In this document: in pieces, positions 7,923-16,092 of the stretch
How positions within the stretch are numbered: position 1 is the first letter of the stretch
Layout of the letters: each line of letters starts with the position of its first letter
Origin: CAVRXQ01 sp963838845
GTDB lineage: Bacteria; Actinomycetota; Acidimicrobiia; Acidimicrobiales; Bog-793
DNA: 64,000 nt
Reading direction: 5' to 3'
Assembly (NCBI GenBank): GCA_963838845.1
Contig: CAWISR010000003.1
Location: forward strand, 682,001 to 746,000
Notes under the pieces: model-generated
What the model saw: the letters and a program-made list of their open reading frames with translations, nothing else
Database searches by the model: none
What the model was told of the DNA's origin: nothing
Translations under genes and position numbers: made by a program

Positions 7923-9371
7923 GTGAAGACGATCACGACTCCTTTGCGCACCGACTGTTACATCGGCGGCGGTTGGCGCGAGGCGAGCGGCGCGCAGCGG
8001 TTCGAGGTCCTCGACCCGGCCACCGAGGAGGTTCTCGAAACCGTCGCCGACGGGTCGGCGCCGGACGTGCTCGAGGCCGTCGCCGCTGCCCACGACGCCC
8101 TCGGCGCATGGGCGGCGACGCCGCCGCGTCGCCGAGGCGAGATCCTGCGGCGATCCTTCGAGCTGATGATCGAGCGCACCGACGAGCTCGCCAGGTTGAT
8201 GGTGATGGAGAACGGCAAAGCGCTTTCCGACGCCCGCGGCGAGATCACCTACGCGGCGGAGTTCTTCCGGTGGTTCTCCGAAGAGGCGGTGCGCAACTCG
8301 GGCGATGTCGTCACGGCACCCTCTGGCACGAACCGGATCCTCGTCTTGCGCCAGCCGATCGGGGTGGCGCTGCTCATCACGCCGTGGAATTTCCCTGCGG
8401 CGATGCTCACCCGCAAGATCGGCCCCGCTCTCGCCGCCGGATGCACCGTCGTCTGCAAACCGGCGAAGGAGACGCCGCTCTCGGCGCTCGCCATCGCCGG
8501 GATCCTCGACGAGGCGGGCGTGCCGCCCGGCGTCGTGAACATCGTGCCGACGTCGCACGCCGCTCAGCTCGTCGACGCGGCCCTCTCCGACGACCGCGTC
8601 CGCAAGCTCTCGTTCACCGGGTCGACCGAGGTCGGCCGGATGCTGCTCGAGAAGGCGTCGAGCAAGGTGATCTCGTCGTCGATGGAGCTCGGTGGCAACG
8701 CGCCGTTCCTGATCTTCGCCGACGCGAACCTCGACGACGCTGTCGCGGGGGCGATGCTCGCGAAGATGCGCAACGGCGGCGAGGCCTGTACCGCCGCCAA
8801 CCGCTTCTACGTCGAGGCGTCGATCGCCGACGAGTTCGTCGCGAGGCTGACCGCGCAGATGGCGGCGGTGCGGATGGGCAACGGGCTCGAAGACGGCGTC
8901 CAGCTCGGGCCGCTCGTCAACGCGGACACGCGCGACAAGGTGGCCGACCTCGTCGACGGCGCGCTGAGCGCTGGCGCGCAGGCGACGACGGGGGGATCGC
9001 TCCCCGCCGGTCCCGGCTTCTTCTATCCGGCGACGGTCCTCGATCACGTGTCGCCGGGGTCGCCGATCCTGCGCAGCGAGATCTTCGGGCCCGTCGCGCC
9101 GGTCGTCAGCTTTCACTCCGAAAAAGAGGCGATCGAGCTCGCGAACGACACGATCTTCGGGCTCGTCTCCTACGTGTACACCGCCGATCTTGCCCGCGGA
9201 TTGCGGGTGTCCGAGGCGCTTGAGACGGGGATGGTCGGCTTGAACCGGGGGATTGTCTCGGATCCGTCAGCCCCCTTCGGCGGCGTGAAGCAGTCCGGCC
9301 TTGGTCGCGAAGGCGGGCACGAGGGCATGAACGAGTACCTCGAGACGAAGTACATCGCCGTCTCCTGGTAG
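7923..9371 (+). CDS. Aldehyde dehydrogenase, succinate-semialdehyde dehydrogenase-like
   Basis: This NAD(P)-dependent aldehyde dehydrogenase of 482 residues, the usual length for GabD-type succinate-semialdehyde dehydrogenases, has catalytic Glu255 in MELGGNAPF and nucleophile Cys289 in NGGEACTAANRF. The cofactor motif FTGSTEVG is at 231-238, and the end PFGGVKQSGLGREGG is typical of the SSADH branch. It would oxidise succinate semialdehyde (GABA shunt) or a related semialdehyde to the acid. The GTG at 7923 gives the family length. An open frame continues 351 bases upstream but has no homology and overlaps the methyltransferase. It is followed after 38 bases by a PLP-dependent lyase gene on the same strand. 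Confidence 0.88.
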   Translation: MKTITTPLRTDCYIGGGWREASGAQRFEVLDPATEEVLETVADGSAPDVLEAVAAAHDALGAWAATPPRRRGEILRRSFELMIERTDELARLMVMENGKALSDARGEITYAAEFFRWFSEEAVRNSGDVVTAPSGTNRILVLRQPIGVALLITPWNFPAAMLTRKIGPALAAGCTVVCKPAKETPLSALAIAGILDEAGVPPGVVNIVPTSHAAQLVDAALSDDRVRKLSFTGSTEVGRMLLEKASSKVISSSMELGGNAPFLIFADANLDDAVAGAMLAKMRNGGEACTAANRFYVEASIADEFVARLTAQMAAVRMGNGLEDGVQLGPLVNADTRDKVADLVDGALSAGAQATTGGSLPAGPGFFYPATVLDHVSPGSPILRSEIFGPVAPVVSFHSEKEAIELANDTIFGLVSYVYTADLARGLRVSEALETGMVGLNRGIVSDPSAPFGGVKQSGLGREGGHEGMNEYLETKYIAVSW

Positions 9372-9409
9372 CGAGGTCACTGCCCGAAGAGAAAGGACGC
9401 GTCTTCGAA

Positions 9410-10582
9410 GTGAGCGACGAACTCGACCTCGACTGTTTCGGACTCACGGACTACCACGCTCGACAAGGCGATAAATGGGCACGCGACGCGCCCGAGAAGA
9501 TCCCGCTCTGGGTCGCCGATATGGACTTCCCGATCGCGGCGCCGATTCGGCGGGCGCTCCAAGAAGTGATCGAGAACAGCGACCTCGGCTACCCGCACCA
9601 GTCGTTGGAAGAGCGGCTGATCGGCGCCTTCGCGAGGTGGTCGAAGACCCGCTACGGCCTCGAAGTCGATCCCGAGCTCACCGTCGTTGCGACCGACGTC
9701 ATCCAGGCCCTGTTTTTTGCCATCGTCACCTTGAGCGAACCGGGCGACGGCGTCCTCGTCTTCACGCCGGCATACCCGCCCTATTTCGTCACGCATGAAC
9801 AGACCGGACGGCGGATGGTCACCTACGACCTCGAGCTCGTCGAGGGCGAGTACCGCTTCGACTTCGGGGCGGTGCGGGAACTCGTGCGCGCCGAGCGCCC
9901 AACGCTGATGCTGCTCTGCAATCCGCACAACCCGACGGGAAAGGTCTTCAGTCGCCATGAGCTCGCCGAGCTCGCGCAGATCGCAGAGGAATTCGATCTT
10001 GTCATCGTCTCCGACGAGGTCCACAGCGATCTCGTCTATCCGGGCGCGACGCACGTCCCGATCGCGAGGCTCGGTGGCGACGTCGCGCAGCGCACGATCA
10101 CGCTGAACTCGGCGAGCAAGACCTTCAACCTGGCGGGGCTCCGATGCGCCCTCGCGGCGTGCGGCTCGCCGCACCTCGCGCAACGCCTCACTTTGATCCC
10201 CCGCCGTCAGCGCGGCACCATCAACAACCTCGGCATGCTCGCCGCGCTCACCGGCTGGGAGGAGGGGGGTCCGTGGCTCGAGGCGGTCCTTTCGTACCTC
10301 GAGCGCAACTGCGGCCACGTCCTCGAGGCACTCTCCGGCGTGCCGGGCGTGTCGTGTGCGAGGCCGCAGGCGACCTACCTCGCCTGGCTCGACCTGCGCA
10401 CCTCGGGCCTCGGCGACGACCCGGCAGCGGTCTTTTCGGAACAGGCGGGTGTCACGTTGCTGCCCGGCCCCCACTTCGGCGACGTCGGGAGGGGGTACGC
10501 GCGGCTGAACTTCGCGACGACGACCGAGGTGCTCGACGTCGGTCTGGAGCGCCTGCGCGCCTTTCTTCTCGCACGGGGGTGA
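9410..10582 (+). CDS. PatB/MalY-family PLP-dependent aminotransferase / C-S lyase
   Basis: The 390-residue fold-type I PLP enzyme has the PLP lysine in SASKTFN (Lys237), the substrate-binding NPHNPTG at 171-177, and IVSDEVHSDLVY near 199-210. An early WVADMDF (34-40) is the hallmark of the MalY/PatB group, whose members cleave cystathionine or other cysteine S-conjugates to pyruvate or 2-oxo acid, ammonia and a thiol. Plain aminotransferase activity is also possible. It starts with GTG preceded by GAGAAAGGA. It may be co-transcribed with the upstream aldehyde dehydrogenase and lies 76 bases before the peroxiredoxin Bcp. Confidence 0.87.
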   Translation: MSDELDLDCFGLTDYHARQGDKWARDAPEKIPLWVADMDFPIAAPIRRALQEVIENSDLGYPHQSLEERLIGAFARWSKTRYGLEVDPELTVVATDVIQALFFAIVTLSEPGDGVLVFTPAYPPYFVTHEQTGRRMVTYDLELVEGEYRFDFGAVRELVRAERPTLMLLCNPHNPTGKVFSRHELAELAQIAEEFDLVIVSDEVHSDLVYPGATHVPIARLGGDVAQRTITLNSASKTFNLAGLRCALAACGSPHLAQRLTLIPRRQRGTINNLGMLAALTGWEEGGPWLEAVLSYLERNCGHVLEALSGVPGVSCARPQATYLAWLDLRTSGLGDDPAAVFSEQAGVTLLPGPHFGDVGRGYARLNFATTTEVLDVGLERLRAFLLARG

Positions 10583-10658
10583 CATCGACGCGCGTCCCGG
10601 CCCGCGGGACGAATCGGCCACCTAGCATCCGCTTCTCGACGCGGCGACGGGGGGAACC

Positions 10659-11123
10659 TTGGCAGAGCTGAAAGCGGGTGACAAGGCGCCGGCCTTCCGG
10701 CTTTCGACCGACGACGGCGGCAAGGTCGCGCTGAGCGACTACCGCGGCCGGCGGGTCGTCGTCTACTTCTACCCCGCCGACGACACCCCGGGTTGCACGA
10801 AGGAGGCGTGTCAGTTCAACGACCTCCTCGGCGAGTACGGCGCGTCCGGCGTCGACGTGATCGGGATCTCCCCGGATGGACAGGACTCGCATCGGCGGTT
10901 CCGTGCGAAGTACGACCTGAAGATCCGCCTCGCGTCCGACCCGTCGCACGAGACGATGGAGCGCTACGGCGCCTGGGGTGAAAAGACGCTCTACGGCAGG
11001 AAGTCGGTCGGCGTAATCCGCTCGACGTTCCTCGTCGCGCCCGACGGGCGGATCGAGCGCGCCTGGTATCGCGTGCGCGCAGATGGCCATGCACAAAAGG
11101 TGCTCGAGGCATTGGAGGCGTGA
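10659..11123 (+). CDS. bcp: Thioredoxin-dependent peroxiredoxin Bcp/PrxQ
   Basis: The 154-residue thiol peroxidase reduces hydrogen and organic peroxides with thioredoxin. The peroxidatic cysteine is in TPGCTKEACQF (Cys46), with a resolving-type cysteine five residues later (Cys51), the PrxQ/Bcp pattern. The start is TTG at 10659 with a purine-rich GGGGGGAA Shine-Dalgarno. A TAGCAT hexamer at 10623-10628 could be a -10 element for a leadered transcript. The stop is 3 bases before the GTG of the FrhB-like gene, so the two are likely co-expressed. It is a second peroxiredoxin of the window, distinct from the 1-Cys type at 1295. Confidence 0.93.
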   Translation: MAELKAGDKAPAFRLSTDDGGKVALSDYRGRRVVVYFYPADDTPGCTKEACQFNDLLGEYGASGVDVIGISPDGQDSHRRFRAKYDLKIRLASDPSHETMERYGAWGEKTLYGRKSVGVIRSTFLVAPDGRIERAWYRVRADGHAQKVLEALEA

Positions 11124-11126
11124 GCC

Positions 11127-12254
11127 GTGCCGCCTGAAAAACCGCAGTGGAAGGAGCTCTTCACCGAGGTCGTGACCTCGGGTCTGTGCACCGGGTGCGC
11201 CTCGTGCATCGTCGCTTGCCCCTACGACGTGTTGTCGTACGACAGTGACGGGGGCCGGTACCGCCCATTCCACATCGACGCCGAGGGCGGACCTGACGAC
11301 TGCACGCACGGCCAGCGCGGCTGCACGCTGTGCACGCGTGCGTGCCCGCGCTTTCGCTCCTGGGAGGAAGAGATCGACACGTATCTCTTCGGTCGTGCCC
11401 GAGAGACCGAAGAGATCGCCGGTATCGCCAAAGAAACGCTGCTCGTGCGGACGACGGACGCAGAGATCGCAGGCGTCGGCCAGGATGGCGGCCTCGTCTC
11501 GGCGATGCTGATCTGGGCGCTCGAACACGACGTCGCCGACGCGGCGCTCGTCTCGTATCTCGAGGGTGACGGTTCGACGTGGCGCGCCGTCCCCGGTGTC
11601 GCGCGCAACCGCGCCGACGTGTTGCGCGTGGCCGGATCGCGCTACACGTACTCGGCGAACCCCCTTGCCTACGTCGAGGCGACCGACACCGGTGCCGACC
11701 GGATCGCGCTCGTCGGGATGAGCTGCCAGGCGTCTGCGCCAGCGGTGATGGCGGCGCGCAAGGCCGGCAAGGTCGCGCGGCGGTTCGTGCTTTCGATCGG
11801 GCTGTTGTGCTCGAAGACCTTCGACGATTCGATCTTCGATGAGCTCCTCGACGCGCGCTACGGACTGAAGCGCGAGGACATCGTGAAGATGAACATCAAA
11901 GGCGCTTTGCTGATCTGGACGCGCGATGGCAACGAGCATCGAATCCCGCTCAAAGAGGCGCACAGCTGGACGCGCGAAGGATGCAAGCAGTGTCCGGACT
12001 TCGCGGCCGAGCACGCGGACATCTCCGCCGGAGGGATCGGAGTCGACAACGACTGGACGCTAACGATCGTTCGCACCGAGCGCGGTGCCGAGCTGCTTGG
12101 TCAAATGCGTGATGCCGGCGCCGTCGAGGTGCGACCGGCGTCGGACGACGGGACCGTGTTGCCGCTTTTGGAAAAGCTCTCGCGGGTGAGCCGCCGGCAC
12201 TGGCCGGAGACCGCCGACCTCGCGCCAGGTCGCATCCCCGTCATCGCCGGTTGA
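11127..12254 (+). CDS. Coenzyme F420 hydrogenase/dehydrogenase beta-subunit family protein (FrhB/FdhB-like)
   Basis: The 375-residue protein begins with ferredoxin-type cysteines: CTGCASCIVAC (Cys21, 24, 27, 31) and a second set around 59-73 ending CTLCTRACPRF. The FrhB flavin/F420 domain follows, with GGLVSAMLIWAL near 114-125 and a late Cys motif in GCKQCPDFAAEHADISAG. FrhB proteins carry FAD and Fe-S clusters and exchange electrons between F420 and ferredoxin or another partner. No hydrogenase large subunit is next to it, so it probably acts as an F420-linked oxidoreductase for an unknown substrate. The GTG start has GGAGG upstream. It lies 3 bases after bcp. Confidence 0.85.
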   Translation: MPPEKPQWKELFTEVVTSGLCTGCASCIVACPYDVLSYDSDGGRYRPFHIDAEGGPDDCTHGQRGCTLCTRACPRFRSWEEEIDTYLFGRARETEEIAGIAKETLLVRTTDAEIAGVGQDGGLVSAMLIWALEHDVADAALVSYLEGDGSTWRAVPGVARNRADVLRVAGSRYTYSANPLAYVEATDTGADRIALVGMSCQASAPAVMAARKAGKVARRFVLSIGLLCSKTFDDSIFDELLDARYGLKREDIVKMNIKGALLIWTRDGNEHRIPLKEAHSWTREGCKQCPDFAAEHADISAGGIGVDNDWTLTIVRTERGAELLGQMRDAGAVEVRPASDDGTVLPLLEKLSRVSRRHWPETADLAPGRIPVIAG

Positions 12255-12299
12255 GCGGCCCGCGGTGCGACGCGGTCTCGTTCGAGTGGCCGCGATGTT

Positions 12300-13010
12300 T
12301 CAGCGCAGGCGCGCCGTGGCGAGGCGGAGCACGTCGTCGAACATCCCGGCGGTGAGCAGACCGGTGAAGACGTTGCGCTGGCTCGGGTGGTACGAGCACA
12401 CGACGGTGAGATCGCCGGTCGCGCCGCGGACGGGCACCTCGATCCCGTGGGCGAATTTCGGCCTCGGTGCGCGTCTTTCGGGGACGAGCGCCCGCCAAGT
12501 TGCGTTGTAGGCGAACGCGCCGAGGCAGAGGACGACGCGCTTTTCACGGAGAAGGGACAGCACCCGTTCGAGATAGGGAAAGCAGCTGTCGCGCTCATCG
12601 GTGGTCGGTCGATTGTCGGGTGGACTGCAGCGCACCGCCGCGGTGACAAAGCAGTCACGGAGCACGAGTCCGTCATCAATCGCCGTGCTTGTCGGTTGAT
12701 TCGCAAAGCCGGCGCGGTGAAGCGCCGCGAACAAGAAGTCTCCGGAGCGGTCACCGGTGAACATCCGGCCGGTGCGGTTGCCACCGTTCGCCGCCGGCGC
12801 GAGACCGACGACGACGAGACGCCCACCGTCATCGCCGAGCGAAGGGACGGGACGCGCCCAATACCTTTCGCCGCGATGCGACGCGGGGGGATCGAGCGCG
12901 ATCCCCTCACGCCAGGCGACCAGGCGCGGACAGCGACGGCAATGCGTGACCTCCCACTCGAGCAGCCATAACGGCTGCTCATCAGGGACTGATCGATGGT
13001 TTTCACGCAA
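12300..13010 (-). CDS. Type 5 uracil-DNA glycosylase (UdgB)
   Basis: The 236-residue protein (from TTG at 13010) belongs to the thermostable-type family 5 uracil-DNA glycosylases that remove uracil and hypoxanthine from DNA. The diagnostic block GLAPAANGGNRTGRMFTGD covers motif 1, where family 5 enzymes use an Ala-rich segment instead of the usual Asp. The second motif is YHPSQRN near the C-terminus. Cysteines in THCRRCPRLV near the N-terminus are probable Fe-S ligands. No ATG or GTG is available in frame, so a TTG at 13010 or 13016 must be used. A CCTAAT element 9 bases before 13010 favours that one. It diverges from the phosphatase gene 25 bases away. Confidence 0.85.
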   Translation of the reverse strand: MRENHRSVPDEQPLWLLEWEVTHCRRCPRLVAWREGIALDPPASHRGERYWARPVPSLGDDGGRLVVVGLAPAANGGNRTGRMFTGDRSGDFLFAALHRAGFANQPTSTAIDDGLVLRDCFVTAAVRCSPPDNRPTTDERDSCFPYLERVLSLLREKRVVLCLGAFAYNATWRALVPERRAPRPKFAHGIEVPVRGATGDLTVVCSYHPSQRNVFTGLLTAGMFDDVLRLATARLR

Positions 13011-13019
13011 AGGCAACGG

Positions 13020-13025
13020 ATTAGG
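13020..13025 (-). promoter_or_regulatory. Possible -10 element (CCTAAT) for udgB
   Basis: CCTAAT on the minus strand ends 9 bases before the TTG at 13010. It overlaps the plus-strand -10 of the divergent phosphatase gene, so the two messages may come from one back-to-back promoter. The match to TAnnnT is imperfect. Confidence 0.35.
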
Positions 13026-13027
13026 TT
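13022..13027 (+). promoter_or_regulatory. -10 element (TAGGTT) for the phosphatase-DUF3090-SCO1664 operon
   Basis: TAGGTT ends 7 bases before the GTG at 13035. No Shine-Dalgarno is present, which suggests a leaderless transcript for the first gene of the operon. Confidence 0.6.
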
Positions 13028-13034
13028 GGCAACT

Positions 13035-13742
13035 GTGCCCGCAGGTCGCAAACCTCCGCCATACACGTATGTGTGCTTCGTTCGTCACGGCACGACGCCC
13101 ACGACGGGCAAGGTCATGCCGGGTCGAGCGCCAGGACTCCACCTGTCGGACAAGGGCCGCGAGGAGGCGCGCGACGTGGCCGAGCGCCTCGCCGCTCTCG
13201 GGACCGTGCGCGCCGTGTACAGCTCGCCGATGGACCGCACACGTGAGACGGCGGAAGAGATCGGCGCGCGCCTCGGTCTCGCTCCGACGCTCGACGAGGC
13301 GTTGTTGGAGTGCGACACCGGTGACTGGACGGGGATGTCGCTCGCGGCGCTGAGAAAGATGCCCGAATGGCGCTTGGTCACGCAGAATCCGTCGAGTTTT
13401 CGCTTCCCGAAGGGTGAGTCGTTCCGCGAGCTCGAGAATCGCGTCGGCGAGGCGATCGAACGGCTCACCGAAAAGCACGTCGGCGAGGTCATCGTCGCAG
13501 TGGGCCACGCCGACACGATCAAAGTCGCGGTCGCACGCGCCCTTGGCAGCCCGCTCGACCTTTTCGATCGCGCCGCAATCCGCCCGGCTTCAACAACGGT
13601 CATCGCCTACGGCCCCGGCGCGCCGAACGTGCTCAGCGTGAACACGTTCGGACCACTCGGCAAGGTGGGAGTGCCATCGCTCGAAGCGTCGGCGAACACC
13701 GCCGCGGGGCAGCGTTCGAGCGCGAGACCGAAGACGAGGTGA
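13035..13742 (+). CDS. Histidine phosphatase superfamily protein (MSMEG_4193 type)
   Basis: The 235-residue protein carries the phosphoglycerate-mutase-type active site FVRHGTT (His18), a second Arg in SSPMDRTRETAEEIG, the acid Glu in ALLECDTGDWTGM and the second His in VGHADTIK. It is a phosphohydrolase of unknown substrate. The branch is the actinobacterial one usually found next to DUF3090 and SCO1664 genes, as here. The GTG at 13035 is chosen because TAGGTT lies 7 bases upstream and the family begins just there. An ATG is absent. Its stop overlaps the GTG of the DUF3090 gene (GTGA), showing tight coupling. Confidence 0.87.
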   Translation: MPAGRKPPPYTYVCFVRHGTTPTTGKVMPGRAPGLHLSDKGREEARDVAERLAALGTVRAVYSSPMDRTRETAEEIGARLGLAPTLDEALLECDTGDWTGMSLAALRKMPEWRLVTQNPSSFRFPKGESFRELENRVGEAIERLTEKHVGEVIVAVGHADTIKVAVARALGSPLDLFDRAAIRPASTTVIAYGPGAPNVLSVNTFGPLGKVGVPSLEASANTAAGQRSSARPKTR

Positions 13743-14242
13743 GCGAGGTGTTCGAGCTCGACTCGCCCTCGCGGATCACCTTCGGCGCGATCGGCCCCAT
13801 CGGCCAGAGGCTCTTCGTCTTGCAGGCGCGACAGGACGAGAACCTCATCACGATGAAACTGGAAAAACAACAGGTCGCGTCGATCTCCCAGAGCCTCGGA
13901 CAGATGCTCGAGGACCTGCCGCGCCTCGGTCACCTCCCGGACGACACCGAGCTCGAGGTCGAGACATTCGAGGAGCCCGACTTCGTCGTCGGCACGCTCG
14001 CGATCGCGTACGACCCCGAAGACGACCGCGTCGTCATCCTGACCGAAGAGGCGACCGGAGAGGACGAGGTCGGTGAAACGGCGCGTATCGCTTGCACGCG
14101 AGAACAGGCGGGCGCGCTCGCGATCCGCGGCGTGTGCTTGGTCGAGGCGGGACGACCGGCGTGCCCGCTCTGCGGCTATCCCCTCGACCCGAGAGGTCAC
14201 ACGTGTCCGCGGACGAACGGCAACCGCGCCCCGCTGACCTGA
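13739..14242 (+). CDS. DUF3090 family protein with C-terminal zinc-binding motif
   Basis: The 167-residue protein is the DUF3090/YjbR-like actinobacterial family. Its N-terminus carries FELDSPSRITFGAIGPIGQR, then a helical region with QVASISQSLGQMLEDL. The C-terminus has a likely zinc-binding set, CPLCGYPLDPRGHTC. The function is unknown. The gene is the middle of a conserved trio with the histidine phosphatase and the SCO1664 protein. The start GTG overlaps the preceding stop. The C-terminal part overlaps the start of the next gene by 40 bases. Confidence 0.87.
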   Translation: MSEVFELDSPSRITFGAIGPIGQRLFVLQARQDENLITMKLEKQQVASISQSLGQMLEDLPRLGHLPDDTELEVETFEEPDFVVGTLAIAYDPEDDRVVILTEEATGEDEVGETARIACTREQAGALAIRGVCLVEAGRPACPLCGYPLDPRGHTCPRTNGNRAPLT

Positions 14243-14940
14243 GCGACGAGCAGTGGCTGTCGCTCCTCGGATCCGGGACGATCGAGGTCGAGGGGCGCAT
14301 GCCGTGGAGTTCGAACGCGATCTTTTTGGTGCTCTTGCGTCTCGGCAACCACGAAGGAAGGGCGGTCTACAAGCCAGCGGCTGGTGAACGCGAGCTGTGG
14401 GACTTCCCTGGCGGGGTCTACCGACGGGAAGTCGCCGCGTTCGAGCTCGACCGCGCGATCGGGATTCACGTCGTGCCGGCGGCGGTCGTGCGCAGCGACG
14501 CTCCCTACGGCGAGGGATCGCTCCAGCGCTTCATCGAGGCTCGTTTCGACGAGCACTATTTCTCGCTCCGAGAAGCGGTCGCCCATCACGATGCGTTGCG
14601 GGAGATCGCCGCGTTCGATCTGCTCGCGAACAACGCCGACCGCAAAGGTGGTCACCTGCTCGTCGACACGAACGACAAGCTCTGGGCGATCGACAACGCC
14701 CTGACCTTTCACGCGGATCGAAAGCTTCGCACCGTGATGTGGGACTTCATCGGTGATGCGATCCCGGACCGTGTGCTCAAGGGCGCCGGCGCTCTCGTCG
14801 ACGACCTCCCCCAACCGCTCGTCGCGCTGCTCTCGGACGAGGAACAGCACGCGTTGCGCGCCCGGGCGCGCGCCCTCCTCGATGACCCGTACTTTCCCGA
14901 ACCCGACGACGAGACGCGTCTTCCCTGGCCGCTCGTTTGA
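14203..14940 (+). CDS. SCO1664-family protein (phosphatidylinositol-kinase-like fold)
   Basis: The 245-residue protein matches the SCO1664 family, distantly related to PI3/4-kinase and HipA-like folds. A lysine in RAVYKPAAGERELWDFP is the expected nucleotide-binding residue, FDLLANNADRKGGHLL holds the catalytic-loop-like Asp and Asn (D-x-N..DRKGGH), and LWAIDNALTFH has the metal-binding Asp. It may be a kinase for an unknown substrate. The GTG at 14203 has AGAGG 6 bases upstream. The coding region overlaps DUF3090 by 40 bases. In other actinobacteria this trio lies near mshC (mycothiol synthesis), from memory. No mshC is visible here. Confidence 0.82.
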   Translation: MSADERQPRPADLSDEQWLSLLGSGTIEVEGRMPWSSNAIFLVLLRLGNHEGRAVYKPAAGERELWDFPGGVYRREVAAFELDRAIGIHVVPAAVVRSDAPYGEGSLQRFIEARFDEHYFSLREAVAHHDALREIAAFDLLANNADRKGGHLLVDTNDKLWAIDNALTFHADRKLRTVMWDFIGDAIPDRVLKGAGALVDDLPQPLVALLSDEEQHALRARARALLDDPYFPEPDDETRLPWPLV

Positions 14941-15035
14941 AGCGACGACCGAAACCCGCGGCGAAAGGGCGTACCCGCGTGGCTGAGCGGACGATCGGAC
15001 TCCATCTCCTTGCAGCTGGAGCGCAATCGCGCCGA

Positions 15036-15041
15036 TAAGTT
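15036..15041 (+). promoter_or_regulatory. -10 element (TAAGTT) for msrB
   Basis: TAAGTT ends 6 bases before the msrB ATG at 15048, with no Shine-Dalgarno between. This supports a leaderless msrB message independent of the preceding operon. Confidence 0.6.
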
Positions 15042-15047
15042 GCTCCC

Positions 15048-15497
15048 ATGACTGACGAGCACGTCTCCACGGAACCCGAACGCCTCGAGCTCACCGAGGC
15101 CGAGTGGCGGTCCCGTCTCAGCGATGCGCAATACAAGGTGTTGCGCGAGAAGGCGACCGACGTTCCCTTCCGTGGCGAGTTCACCCATCCCGGACATCAC
15201 GGCGTGTTCCGCTGTGCCGGGTGCGGCGCGGAACTGTTCTTGAGCGACACGCAGTTCGACTCCGGCTCGGGGTGGCCGAGTTTCACCGCCCCCGTGTCTT
15301 CGGACGCCGTCGACGTGTTAACCGATCGCAGCTACGGCATGGTTCGCACCGAGATCACCTGCTCCCGTTGCGGTGGCCACCTCGGCCACGTCTTCCCAGA
15401 TGGTCCTGGTCCGTCGGGCGAGCGGTACTGCGTCAATTCGTCGGCCCTCGCCCTCGATCCGCAGGCCGACGACGCCGCCGGGTCAAAGTCCGAGTAA
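15048..15497 (+). CDS. msrB: Peptide-methionine (R)-S-oxide reductase MsrB
   Basis: The 149-residue enzyme reduces methionine-R-sulfoxide in proteins. The structural zinc is held by two CxxC pairs, Cys56/59 in FRCAGCG and Cys105/108 in TCSRCGGHLGH. The catalytic cysteine is Cys128 in GERYCVNSSAL. GSGWPSF and the HLGHVF block are also canonical. A resolving cysteine in the usual N-terminal position is not evident, so it may rely directly on thioredoxin. It is a full-length single-domain MsrB with no MsrA partner nearby. It fits with the peroxiredoxins of the window as oxidative-damage defence. Confidence 0.95.
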   Translation: MTDEHVSTEPERLELTEAEWRSRLSDAQYKVLREKATDVPFRGEFTHPGHHGVFRCAGCGAELFLSDTQFDSGSGWPSFTAPVSSDAVDVLTDRSYGMVRTEITCSRCGGHLGHVFPDGPGPSGERYCVNSSALALDPQADDAAGSKSE

Positions 15498-15569
15498 ACC
15501 GCTCAGAATTTCACGCGACTGCAACACTGACGCGGCCAGGTTGTCGCTTCTCGCCGCGATGATTGAGCT

Positions 15570-15974
15570 ATGTCACTGTCTCGCAGCGTCATGACGTCCC
15601 TTCGGGAGCGGCAGTCGAGCGAGCGCGAATCGACTGCTGGGGGATCAGTCGTTGAGCTCGAACTCGCGTCCCGCCACCCTGAACGTTTCATCGTGATCGA
15701 GTCGTGTCATTCCACATGGCTCTTCGATACCGTCGATCGTCGGTTCTGCCGGGTGCTGCGCACCTCGCTCGAGCCCCCGACCGTCGCCACGGATTGGCGG
15801 AGCTACGACCGGCTGGTCGTCGAGGACGACACCGATGCGTTCGTCGTCTTCTTGGACCCATCCGGAACCCGGTTGTTGCGCTCGTGGCGCCACAGTTCAC
15901 ACTGCGCGCACTGCGGGCGTGACTTCACCGGCGAGCTCTCGCTAGAGGATCTCCGCAAGGTCGCGCGCGCCTGA
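15570..15974 (+). CDS. Uncharacterised protein with C-terminal CxxC
   Basis: I do not recognise this 134-residue protein. It has a variable polar N-terminus, a central beta-rich part with ERFIVIESCHSTWLFDT and YDRLVVEDDTDAFVVFLD, and a C-terminal HCAHCGRDF motif that could bind zinc. The ATG at 15570 is the first in frame. It lies between msrB and bpa, and is followed by a strong hairpin. Composition is like its neighbours, so there is no sign of transfer. The coding call rests on codon composition and the structured C-terminus. Confidence 0.6.
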   Translation: MSLSRSVMTSLRERQSSERESTAGGSVVELELASRHPERFIVIESCHSTWLFDTVDRRFCRVLRTSLEPPTVATDWRSYDRLVVEDDTDAFVVFLDPSGTRLLRSWRHSSHCAHCGRDFTGELSLEDLRKVARA

Positions 15975-16009
15975 GCGGCGCATCTCCCCAGAATCCCGCC
16001 GCCGCGCGC

Positions 16010-16040
16010 CTCCCCCGGTGCCCTTTGGGCACCGGGGGAG
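16010..16040 (+). terminator. Perfect 14-bp hairpin terminator
   Basis: CTCCCCCGGTGCCC, a TTT loop and its exact complement form a very stable hairpin 36 bases after the stop at 15974. No T-tract follows, as is common in actinobacteria. It separates the upstream gene from bpa. Confidence 0.8.
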
Positions 16041-16092
16041 CACCATCTCGGGGGACGATCGGCGCGGTCCGAACATCCGCAAGAATCAAATC

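Noticed and set aside
7908..10621. Long minus-strand open frames opposite the aldehyde dehydrogenase and the PatB-like gene
   Set aside because: They are compositional shadows on the opposite strand of well-supported genes and have no family resemblance.
14970..15040. tRNA-like stretch with GTGGCTGAGCGG and a CTCCA/TGGAG stem
   Set aside because: The D-loop-like part resembles a tRNA-Ser/Leu, but the loop between the stem arms is 12 bases and no T-arm (GTTCGAA) follows. It also contains the msrB -10. Treated as coincidence.
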